This document shows, piece by piece, positions 45,428-52,466 of a stretch of 64,000 bases of DNA; the stretch's first letter is position 1; each line of letters starts with the position of its first letter. Under the pieces are notes generated by a model, which had not been told where the DNA came from, did not search any database, and worked only from the letters and a program-made list of their open reading frames with translations. Origin of the DNA: Lacibacter sp. H375 (GTDB taxonomy: Bacteria > Bacteroidota > Bacteroidia > Chitinophagales > Chitinophagaceae); the NCBI RefSeq assembly GCF_037892425.1, contig NZ_JBBKTT010000001.1:1054001-1118000 (forward strand), in the 5' to 3' direction. A program made the position numbers and the translations under genes.

Positions 45428-46004
45428 CTTATTTCGGTTGCTTTCCATACCGATCAACTCTGGTCCGTACAGATTTTTCTCATGCTTTTTTTACGATTGC
45501 CTTTTGTTTTTACAAAGGGCTCTTTCGTTTTATAGACTTTCCCGATTTGTTTTATTCCAATTTTACTTCACACATAACCGCTTTCATTACAGTTGGTTTT
45601 TATCAACAATCTTGTAATATCCAACACATTTTGTCAATCGTTTGTAGCGCCCTTTAGCACGACGTTCTTGCAGATGAATCCTTTTTGCATGCGGATAAAC
45701 ACGAACTACTTTTATGCGTCTACACTACTACGTTAGTGCTTTTTTGGGTTGTTTGTCGCCTGAAACGCAATGGCAGTAGGCTAAAGGGAAAATTTATCAA
45801 TTAGCAAAGGTTTTTTTTACCAATTATGCGAAACCGTTAGTTGAAAACTCTGTATCCACAGCGAAACCCTTGCTGGGCGTGCATTTGCTGTTGTTTTTCA
45901 CAGTCTGTGCATATATATGACTTTGGAAGTATTGTTTGAAAAGATATTTTCGTATTCCTTGCATTAGCAAGCAGTTCTTTTACATACATAAACTTGTATA
46001 AAGC
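45428..46004. other. Gene-poor intergenic stretch
   Basis: About 580 bp with no convincing ORF, tRNA or rRNA. Open frames here are short, lack ribosome sites and have poor amino acid composition. The only clear signals are the 21-bp motif at 45641-45661 shared with 24899-24919, and T-rich tracts at 45470-45600. It may hold further leader or promoter sequence for the elements at 46005-46660. Confidence 0.5.
45641..45661. repeat. Intergenic 21-bp motif, second copy
   Basis: Matches 24899-24919 at 18 of 21 positions, including TTTGTA at the start and CTTTAGCACG at the end, on the same strand. The function is unknown. Confidence 0.4.
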
Positions 46005-46032
46005 AAAAAGCTCTCATTTGCGAGATGAGAGC
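46005..46032 (-). terminator. Minus-strand terminator of a short transcript
   Basis: An 8-bp stem (GCTCTCAT with ATGAGAGC, 46010-46032, 7-nt loop) is followed on the minus strand by TTTTT at 46005-46009. It closes a possible short leftward transcript from about 46240. No gene on the minus strand nearby is long enough to need it otherwise. Confidence 0.7.
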
Positions 46033-46040
46033 CGAAGACT

Positions 46041-46091
46041 TTACTTGGGAGTAGCGTTCTTGTCCAGCACAATGATACGAACAGATATCAT
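46041..46091 (-). CDS. Possible 16-residue peptide with a good Shine-Dalgarno
   Basis: On the minus strand an AAGGAG with a 6-nt spacer precedes an ATG at 46091. It is followed by 16 codons (MISVRIIVLDKNATPK) and a stop at 46041, and a terminator is 9 bp further on. The order ribosome site, start, stop, terminator is that of a small gene or leader peptide. Very short frames are common by chance, so confidence is low; the ribosome site and terminator are the only support. Confidence 0.3.
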   Translation of the reverse strand: MISVRIIVLDKNATPK

Positions 46092-46211
46092 TCGTTACTC
46101 CTTTTTAAATCCTTCACTTTTTCACAATTGTTAATAAACCGATCATGGAAACATGAGACCGGTCGATTAGACTGAATTTGTATAATTGAACAGGATTGCT
46201 TTACTTTGGCC

Positions 46212-46445
46212 TGTTTCTATTCAATAATACACCTCCTGGGAACACGTTATTTTCCCACATGTAACATTGTCACGGAGGGTTAATGTAATTAGGAAAGCCT
46301 CAGTCTAATCAGCTGAGGCTTTTTCGTTTCCATGACTTTTTGGTGTAGATGTATGGCTGAAATGCCATTAAGCAACATGGACTGCTGTGAAATGTCCTGA
46401 TTAACAAACCTCAAACGAAAGGAGGTGTATTTTGAATAGAAACAC
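46212..46445. repeat. 25-bp inverted repeat that duplicates a ribosome site and start codon
   Basis: The arms are 46212-46236 and 46421-46444; they match in inverted orientation except for one inserted base. The right arm contains GGAGGTGT, the TTG start and the first codons of the 49-residue gene. The left arm carries the same signals on the minus strand, where TTG AAT AGA AAC is followed by a stop after 7 codons. The enclosed segment is 184 bp and includes a terminator hairpin. Confidence 0.75.
46294..46326 (+). terminator. Terminator or attenuator upstream of the 49-residue gene
   Basis: AAAGCCTCAG (46294-46303) pairs with CTGAGGCTTT (46313-46322), followed by TTTTT. Bases 46300-46310 (TCAGTCTAATC), covering part of the stem and loop, are also perfectly complementary to GATTAGACTGA at 46165-46175, so an alternative antiterminator pairing is possible. 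Confidence 0.7.
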
Positions 46446-46581
46446 AAATACATGTTCTAATTGTGGTCAACCCAAAAAGGAAGTCTTTGCCCGTTATATT
46501 ACGGTTAAAGGAAAGATTCGCTATCCACTAAATAGCCAATTCTTCCATTTCTGGGCTTGTGACTGCAAAAAGAACAAGTAA
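46432..46581 (+). CDS. 49-residue CxxC/CxC (zinc-ribbon-like) protein
   Basis: A strong AAAGGAGGTG lies 6 nt before a TTG at 46432 that opens 49 codons ending TAA at 46581. The product has CSNC (Cys8, Cys11) and CDC (Cys43, Cys45), a spacing suited to one zinc ion, basic residues (QPKKEVF, ACDCKKNK) and aromatic residues (FFHFW). A terminator hairpin follows 46 bp later. Strong ribosome sites are rare in this window, which suggests a transferred element. No family is recognised, but ribosome site, composition and terminator agree that it is a real gene. It could bind nucleic acid or protein. Confidence 0.6.
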   Translation: MNRNTNTCSNCGQPKKEVFARYITVKGKIRYPLNSQFFHFWACDCKKNK

Positions 46582-46627
46582 GGAAGCAGGTGTTCCTCCG
46601 GACTGATTAACCGGGGCTAAGCCGACT

Positions 46628-46664
46628 GAAGGCTCAAGATGGATTCTTGGGCCTTCTTTATTTT
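46628..46664 (+). terminator. Terminator after the 49-residue gene
   Basis: GAAGGCTCAAG (46628-46638) pairs with CTTGGGCCTTC (46646-46656) with one G-T pair and a 7-nt loop, followed by TTTATTTT. It closes the plus-strand transcript of the small gene. Confidence 0.8.
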
Positions 46665-46828
46665 ATAAACGTAATGTTACAAATATTGTTCCCTTTTGAA
46701 TTCATACAAGAAATCTACAAGTGTGAATAAAGGTATCAAAAGATTGGTTATTAACTGATTAAACCGTTTATTATCCGAGAGAATCCGTGTCAATACGTTC
46801 ATTAATCCGTGTAATTACTGTTCACTTA

Positions 46829-47086
46829 TTATTCGATAAACTCCTGTGCGATCCACCATCGTTTTGTTTCAATACCTATTTCCATTTCAACCAAGTATTT
46901 GCCGAAAGCAACATCACGAATTGTTCCTTTTGCTGCATACGGAACAATGATCACTTTACCTGCAGCAACAAGAGTTCGCAATGCTGGCTCGTCTTTTTTT
47001 GCACTTATATCATCAACCAATTCATAAGTTTCTTTCGTATCAGAACCCATGCACATCTTATTTACGAATGCAACATCACCGGACAT
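46829..47086 (-). CDS. Small protein of unknown function after the adenylate cyclase gene
   Basis: The 85-residue product (MSGDVAFVNKMCMG onward) is soluble and ends KRWWIAQEFIE. It begins 31 bp after the adenylate cyclase stop, in the same direction. A larger plus-strand frame overlaps it, but that one is Cys- and Phe-rich in a way typical of an antisense shadow. The balanced composition and position in a row of minus-strand genes favour this frame. No family is recognised; a small beta-barrel fold is suggested by GKVIIVPYAAKGTIRDV. Confidence 0.6.
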   Translation of the reverse strand: MSGDVAFVNKMCMGSDTKETYELVDDISAKKDEPALRTLVAAGKVIIVPYAAKGTIRDVAFGKYLVEMEIGIETKRWWIAQEFIE

Positions 47087-47117
47087 AACAAGATGATTAT
47101 CTCACAGGATCAGCAGT

Positions 47118-48344
47118 TCATTTCCTGTTAACAAAATACATTTCAAGATCGCCTACATTTTTAGCTGAGATTTTACCTCTTGGCGTACAACTAAAATCGT
47201 TCTGAATGAGGTAATAAGTAGCCTGTGAAATATTTACCTCTCCGGCCTCACCTTTTTGCTCCATACGGGCAGCAATATTTACTGTTTCGCCCCATACGTC
47301 ATACACAAATTTTTTCTTGCCAACCACACCTGCAACAATTGGCCCTGTGTGTACGCCAACCCGTAATTGAAACGGAAAAGAAATGTTACCGGTTTGTTTT
47401 ATTCGCTCCACTTCTTCCTGCATTTCCAATGCGGCTTTCACAGCATCATGAGCGTGTGTATTTGTTTCAGTTGGAATTCCACCAACAAACATGTATGCAT
47501 CCCCAATGGTTTTAATTTTTTCTAACCCGTACTTCTCCATAATATCATCAAACGCACCAAAATACAAACCAAGTTCTTCCACCAATTTACCCGGAGTTAA
47601 ATAGCGGGCACTTGATGAAAAGCCGATAATATCAGAAAACACGACGGTTACAGAAGCATAGCCCCTTGCCTTGGTCCATCCCGAATTTTTTAATTCAAGC
47701 GCTATTTCACCGGGCAAAATATTTAATAAGAGCGATTCCGTTTTTGCTTTCTCTTTTTCTAATTGCTCCTGAAATGCATTTGATTTAATAAAAGCGCTTT
47801 CAACAATAAAATAAATGATACCGCTGATAAAAATAAAATTGATAATAAAAAAAGTAAGGCTCAGGTTCCTCGGCATTTGAAAAGGCCGGTTGATAATACT
47901 AAACTCCCATATGCCCACACCAATAATTCCGATAATAAACAGAACGAAAAAAAAACGTGCTGTGCGAACATCAGTAAAGATCAACGCACCCATTGCAGCC
48001 AGTATTGCACATAACCCCACGCCGCTGCTGTCAACAAATCCACCAAGCACAACATGATTGAGGAAGCCAAAAAAAACAAGAATGATAAGCTGTGTTATTT
48101 TAAAAAGCTTATACTTTTTTGAAAAATAAAATACGAGAATGTTCAGGATGGTACTGATGATTGATAAAACAGAAACAGTAATTGCTTCAGTAAAACCAAG
48201 GTACACGTAAACGAGGTTGTACATGGTACCCGCCACCACAATCCACAGGGCCAGTTCAATGGTCATCCGCCGTTTACGGCGTTCCTGTATGTCAAGTACA
48301 TCAAACTCAAATAAGCTTTCAATAAAATTACCCCATGCTGACAT
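47118..48344 (-). CDS. Membrane-bound class III adenylate cyclase
   Basis: Six membrane helices (about residues 30-185) and a coiled linker (FQEQLEKEKAKTESLL) lead into a class III cyclase domain. The metal-binding Asp residues are in VVFSDIIGFS and TIGDAYMF. The adenine-selecting Lys (IKTIGDAYM) and Asp (YDVWGETVN) are present, and the transition-state Asn/Arg are in VNIAARME. It therefore should make cAMP from ATP in the cytoplasm. The start at 48344 overlaps the end of the upstream membrane-protein gene by 17 nt, so the two are probably cotranscribed. No cAMP receptor is in the window. Confidence 0.9.
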   Translation of the reverse strand: MSAWGNFIESLFEFDVLDIQERRKRRMTIELALWIVVAGTMYNLVYVYLGFTEAITVSVLSIISTILNILVFYFSKKYKLFKITQLIILVFFGFLNHVVLGGFVDSSGVGLCAILAAMGALIFTDVRTARFFFVLFIIGIIGVGIWEFSIINRPFQMPRNLSLTFFIINFIFISGIIYFIVESAFIKSNAFQEQLEKEKAKTESLLLNILPGEIALELKNSGWTKARGYASVTVVFSDIIGFSSSARYLTPGKLVEELGLYFGAFDDIMEKYGLEKIKTIGDAYMFVGGIPTETNTHAHDAVKAALEMQEEVERIKQTGNISFPFQLRVGVHTGPIVAGVVGKKKFVYDVWGETVNIAARMEQKGEAGEVNISQATYYLIQNDFSCTPRGKISAKNVGDLEMYFVNRK

Positions 48345-49008
48345 TAGCGGTTTGTTTTTTCTTTAACCAATAGAAAATACAGATATAAACAATATCTAAA
48401 ATTGCCGTGGCAATACCAAGGCTGTATAAAAACCATTCGCCCTTCCATTGTTCATGATTAAAACAAAACAATGTAACCAGGAAAGTACCCAGCCATTTTA
48501 ACCATGCACCAGGTAATGAAAAATATTCCAGGTTTTTTGTACGAAGTATAAGTGTAATATAGGCCGAAGACATGAGCATGTTGCACCAGTAACCGCCATA
48601 ACCACCCATTCCACTTTGAGGAATATCAAATTTAATACTGAAAAAATAAAGTACAACCAGCCAGGCTATCCAATATGCAACAAAGGAAAAACGTGTAGCT
48701 GACTGCGATACGGATAACTGTAATTGCTTATAACCATACCGCAGTGTATAAAAAACAATAAAGCAATCAAGAAAAAACCAACTTCTGTAACCCCACACAT
48801 ACAACATACCCATATCCGAAACAAAAAACCAGCTCCACAAGGTTTCCCATGCAAAGTTGATGGACACCGCAATCATTGGAATCTCCACAAATTTAAATTT
48901 GCGGATATTGATCAATGTCAGGATATAAACAATCACCCATAAAAAACAACCGATCCCAAAAAGCAGGTGATCTAAAACAGTATAGTCTTGCAAATTAATA
49001 AACGGCAT
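48328..49008 (-). CDS. Seven-helix membrane protein resembling Pyr4/PaxB-type terpene cyclases
   Basis: The 226-residue protein has seven hydrophobic helices (about residues 10-34, 42-62, 66-90, 104-126, 138-156, 166-183 and 192-215). Helix 2 contains NFAWETLW with Glu55, and helix 7 contains GIATAILDIVYI with Asp205. Fungal membrane terpene cyclase Pyr4 depends, as I remember, on Glu63 and Asp218, with similar spacing and a similar NxxWE motif. The neighbour upstream is a carotenoid-desaturase-like flavoprotein, which fits terpenoid chemistry. The family call is a hypothesis from motifs; without it the protein is a membrane protein of unknown function. It overlaps the adenylate cyclase gene by 17 nt. 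Confidence 0.55.
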   Translation of the reverse strand: MPFINLQDYTVLDHLLFGIGCFLWVIVYILTLINIRKFKFVEIPMIAVSINFAWETLWSWFFVSDMGMLYVWGYRSWFFLDCFIVFYTLRYGYKQLQLSVSQSATRFSFVAYWIAWLVVLYFFSIKFDIPQSGMGGYGGYWCNMLMSSAYITLILRTKNLEYFSLPGAWLKWLGTFLVTLFCFNHEQWKGEWFLYSLGIATAILDIVYICIFYWLKKKQTANVSMG

Positions 49009-49050
49009 AGAAAGAAGTTTTTAAGTGGTGAGACAACATTGTACATCAGC

Positions 49051-50772
49051 CTATTTACCCAACAGCTTTTTAAAAAATTTCAATACAGCTATAACCAACT
49101 TCAACCACCACGGTTCATACGATTTCCAGGGCAGCCCTTTCTCGTAACGCTTCTGATCGTGTGCACGAATCGGGGCAAGAATTGCGGGCTCGTGCAAATT
49201 CCATATTTCACAGAGTTTGGCTTTACTGCCTGATGTACTTATGATTGCGTTAACGGCACGGCGTGCTGCTTCATTTGCTCCTTCCATTGTTGCCAGATCG
49301 GTATAAGTGCGTACGTAGTCTGATGCAAGAAAAAGATTTGGAATAAGTGTATGCGCATCAGGACGAAGCCCCCATGAGTTGATTGTATTCACCAACAAGG
49401 GCTCTTCATTTTTTTCACGACTTCCTGAGCCGGGAATCCGTTTGATGTCTCCATCAATATGCCACAACAACGGTGTTTCATCCTGCACAAGTTTCTGTCC
49501 GTTCACATTCAGGCTCGCTTTTATCTGGTGCCATACTTCATCTTTTATTTCTTCATGCGAACATTCTTTTGCCGGCTTACCATTGGTGCAATCAATTGAG
49601 CCAGGTGTATCCCAATCCGATACATCAACCGAAAACACAGTTCTGATTTTTCCATTTCCTTTTGTGCGGATGTCATAATCTTTCCAGAATTGAAGCTGCG
49701 AAATGGATGTTACAGCCCATGCAGAATCGGAATAAATACAATGCCCATCAACTACGTTCACTTCATCAGTTAAAAAATATTGTACGCCATTCATCCACGC
49801 CACACTTGGTGCAAGATTTACCACGCCCTGCAATGTTGGATCAATTGCCAGCATTTCCTGTGTAAACAATGGCGCTGCACGTTCAACTGGAACTGCCAGC
49901 AAATAATAATCGCCGGTAACAGTTACCGGTTCATTTGTTGTGTGGTTTAGGAGAGTTGCCCCGGTAATTTTCCTCTTCTCCATTTGCAAAGCGGTTACTT
50001 CATGATGTTTTATATACTTCACTCCCTTTTCTGTTAAGTAGGTATACCATGGGTGCAGCCACACTTCGTTTGTAGGACCATTTAATACCCTATCTGTATG
50101 CACACCAGGATTTGTCATATTAAATACCAACTGCAGAAAAATATCGCCGCCTGTTTTTGTACTTGCCTTGCGAGCATTTGCGGCTACCAACGTTCGGGTT
50201 AAACCCTGCACTAACAAAGCACGGTAATCGTCACTGAAACGATCTGCCTCTAAATAATCCCACCAACTGATACGTTCATAGTCGTTGGCCCGCCTGTCGT
50301 AACATGATGTCATCAGTTGCCACACTTTTGTTGCAAAAAATTTCTTCTCTTCTTCTGTAAGACCTGTGTTGGCGTGCATGGATGCAAGCAGAACATGCAG
50401 ATCATTTAATGAATGCGGAAAATTTACAAGCGTTGTGATTGATTCTTTTCCTTCCCTTGCTAACCTTACCCGTTCGGTTGGTACAAGATTATCAACCACC
50501 GTTTTCGTTTCCCCTTCTTTAGTTGTAAAGGGAATACGCTTCATGGTATCAATGATGTGTTTGTAAAAACCGGGGAAAAACCGGAACCCATGTTCGCCCG
50601 GTAAAGGTTCGTTTTGCTCATGTCCGGCAACAGGTACGTTTACGCTGCGGGCCTTCCCTCCGGGGTATTGCTTGTGTCTGTCGTAAACTTCTACTTCAAA
50701 GCCACGCTCCATTAGCTCGTGTGCGGCACTCATTCCCGCAACACCGCCGCCAAGAATAATAACTTTCGGCAT
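49051..50772 (-). CDS. FAD-dependent amine-oxidase/phytoene-desaturase-like oxidoreductase
   Basis: The N-terminal FAD-binding motif is VIILGGGVAGMSAAHELMER, followed by YPGGKARS, the typical second motif of the carotenoid desaturase, hydroxysqualene dehydroxylase and zeta-carotene desaturase group. The C-terminus has LIPNLFLASDYVRTYTDLA and MEGANEAARRAVNAI, the FAD-closing segment of the same group. Length is 573 aa. The substrate is unknown; a polyprene or isoprenoid is suggested by family and by the neighbouring Pyr4-like gene 42 bp downstream. It is the first gene of this minus-strand group. Confidence 0.83.
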   Translation of the reverse strand: MPKVIILGGGVAGMSAAHELMERGFEVEVYDRHKQYPGGKARSVNVPVAGHEQNEPLPGEHGFRFFPGFYKHIIDTMKRIPFTTKEGETKTVVDNLVPTERVRLAREGKESITTLVNFPHSLNDLHVLLASMHANTGLTEEEKKFFATKVWQLMTSCYDRRANDYERISWWDYLEADRFSDDYRALLVQGLTRTLVAANARKASTKTGGDIFLQLVFNMTNPGVHTDRVLNGPTNEVWLHPWYTYLTEKGVKYIKHHEVTALQMEKRKITGATLLNHTTNEPVTVTGDYYLLAVPVERAAPLFTQEMLAIDPTLQGVVNLAPSVAWMNGVQYFLTDEVNVVDGHCIYSDSAWAVTSISQLQFWKDYDIRTKGNGKIRTVFSVDVSDWDTPGSIDCTNGKPAKECSHEEIKDEVWHQIKASLNVNGQKLVQDETPLLWHIDGDIKRIPGSGSREKNEEPLLVNTINSWGLRPDAHTLIPNLFLASDYVRTYTDLATMEGANEAARRAVNAIISTSGSKAKLCEIWNLHEPAILAPIRAHDQKRYEKGLPWKSYEPWWLKLVIAVLKFFKKLLGK

Positions 50773-50976
50773 ACCAGATTTGTTTTACAAGTTGATTAAT
50801 TGGGTAACAGGCGTACAGTTAGCAGGAAATCGTAAGGGATGGGATATGGCAGTGAAAAAGAAATGATAATCCTCAACACTGCTCTTATGCATCCAATATA
50901 ATTCTTTTTATGGCAAAAAGAAACAGCCGGTAACCAGATTACCAACTATACATGCTGAAACACTGACCGTGCTTAT

Positions 50977-50984
50977 TACCTTTG
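50977..50984 (+). promoter_or_regulatory. Bacteroidota -7 promoter box (TACCTTTG) directly before trmB
   Basis: TACCTTTG fits TAnnTTTG and ends 6 nt before the trmB ATG at 50991, so the transcript would begin about at the start codon. This also argues against the TTG at 50982, which lies inside the box. Confidence 0.55.
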
Positions 50985-50990
50985 CCCGCT

Positions 50991-51698
50991 ATGGGACAAA
51001 AAAAGCTCATCCGTTTTGCTGAAATAGAAACCTTTCCTAATGTGTTGCAGTATCCGCAGGATATAAAAGGAAAGTGGAATGAATTTTTTAAGAACGATCA
51101 CCCGATCACTTTAGAACTGGCTTGTGGCAAAGGCGAGTATGCTGTTGGGCTGGGCCGTTTATATCCTCAACGGAATTTTATTGGTATAGATCTTAAAGGC
51201 AACCGCATTTGGGTAGGAGCCAAAACTGCATTGAAAGAAAGTTTGACCAACGTTGCGTTTGTACGTTCACAAATTGACCAGGTGACGAATTATTTTGCTG
51301 AAGGCGAAGTAAGTGAAATATGGATCACGTTTCCTGATCCACAACTCCGTGCATCGAAACACAAAAAGCGTTTAACACATCCAAAATTTTTACGTTCGTA
51401 TCAGCAATTGCTGAAACAAGGCGGACTTATTCATTTGAAAACTGACTCACCGGTACTTTATCGTTTCACAAAAGAGGTGATCAGCTTGTATAATTTGCCG
51501 CTGCATACTTCAACCGATGATCTGTATAAAGAAGAAACCATCAGCGATGAGTTGAAGATCAAAACACATTATGAAGGGTTGGATATTGCACAAAGTAACC
51601 GCATCCATTACCTGCAATTCAGTTTACCTGCAACGCCATTACCTGCTGAGCCCGATGCTTTGTTAAAAAAATGGGTGTTTGATTCTGAGAAAGACTGA
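50991..51698 (+). CDS. trmB: tRNA (guanine-N7-)-methyltransferase
   Basis: The enzyme methylates G46 of tRNAs with S-adenosylmethionine. The SAM site is ELACGKGEYAVGL with the following NFIGIDLKGNRIW, and the family signature WITFPDPQLRASKHKKRL carries the catalytic Asp. The Lys/His-rich stretch binds tRNA. The frame opens at a TTG at 50982, but the promoter box includes that codon; the ATG at 50991 gives a normal 235 aa protein (MGQKKLIRFAEIETF). It is in a plus-strand row with two small genes. Confidence 0.95.
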   Translation: MGQKKLIRFAEIETFPNVLQYPQDIKGKWNEFFKNDHPITLELACGKGEYAVGLGRLYPQRNFIGIDLKGNRIWVGAKTALKESLTNVAFVRSQIDQVTNYFAEGEVSEIWITFPDPQLRASKHKKRLTHPKFLRSYQQLLKQGGLIHLKTDSPVLYRFTKEVISLYNLPLHTSTDDLYKEETISDELKIKTHYEGLDIAQSNRIHYLQFSLPATPLPAEPDALLKKWVFDSEKD

Positions 51699-51779
51699 AC
51701 GAACTGATTTTCTGCAAAAAATAGTTGCAACAAAATGGATTGTGGTTGGTTAAACAATTATTACGCCCACAGGAAGCAC

Positions 51780-51998
51780 ATGAATAACTTAAAGGAAGGA
51801 TTGGATTTCTATTATGATGAGCAAGACAATATAGTGCTCACTGCCAAGTATCATCTTGACAAAGGATACTGTTGCGGCCACGGTTGCCGGCATTGTCCTT
51901 ACGATTATGAAGCTGTTCCGGAGCCTCGTCGTACCTTGGTAATAAAAGAGCGAAAAGATGCCCTCCAAAAAACAACCTCAACTTCCCAAAACGGGTAA
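51780..51998 (+). CDS. DUF5522 family small Cys-rich protein
   Basis: The 72-residue protein carries CCGHGCRHCPYDY, the Cys/His cluster of DUF5522, which probably binds a metal. The domain begins NLKEGLDFYYDE. A start at 51735 is also possible (15 more residues, MDCGWLNNYY), but the ATG at 51780 fits the domain edge. It overlaps the next gene by 41 bases in another frame. Function of the family is unknown; it is often found near DNA or RNA modification genes. Confidence 0.75.
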   Translation: MNNLKEGLDFYYDEQDNIVLTAKYHLDKGYCCGHGCRHCPYDYEAVPEPRRTLVIKERKDALQKTTSTSQNG

Positions 51999-52332
51999 AG
52001 CAAAAGAATATTCTTTTTTCCAGGATGTATATGATGTGGTGCGACAGATACCGAAGGGTCGTGTTACGTCTTATGGTGCTATTGCTGCCTATCTCGGCAC
52101 CAAGTTATCTGCACGCATGGTTGGCTGGGCTATGAATGGTGCACACAACGTAAAACCAAAAGTACCTGCACAACGTGTAGTAAACCGAAATGGCATGCTT
52201 AGTGGCAAAGCACATTTCGAAACACCGACACATATGGAAGAACTGCTGAAGAAAGATGGTGTTGCCGTAAAGAATGATACGGTAGTTGATTTTGAAAAAC
52301 GTTTTTGGGACCCGGCCATTGAGTTAGGTTGA
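51958..52332 (+). CDS. MGMT-family alkyltransferase-like protein (no catalytic Cys)
   Basis: The 124-residue protein resembles the DNA-binding domain of O6-methylguanine-DNA methyltransferase: the helix-turn-helix (IPKGRVTSYGAIAAYLG, with the Arg-finger-like region AMNGAHNV) and the active-site loop. Where the enzyme has PCHR, this protein has PAQRVVNRNG, so the alkyl-accepting Cys is replaced by Ala. It is therefore an alkyltransferase-like (ATL) protein, expected to bind alkylated guanine and hand it to nucleotide excision repair. It overlaps the DUF5522 gene, suggesting coupled expression. Confidence 0.9.
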   Translation: MPSKKQPQLPKTGKAKEYSFFQDVYDVVRQIPKGRVTSYGAIAAYLGTKLSARMVGWAMNGAHNVKPKVPAQRVVNRNGMLSGKAHFETPTHMEELLKKDGVAVKNDTVVDFEKRFWDPAIELG

Positions 52333-52466
52333 TGATATTCCCGTAATATTTTGTTTGATGAAATTATAATCTGTCGATGGTTACATCATCCACCCCAATA
52401 ACCACTAAACAAGAATTCCTTAAAAATCTCAACCTCTTATACTAACTTTCTCCAAAACTAAAAAGT

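Noticed and set aside
46787-47131. 114-residue plus-strand frame
   Set aside because: It overlaps the small minus-strand gene at 46829 and the end of the adenylate cyclase gene; its Cys/Phe-rich, low-complexity content fits an antisense shadow.
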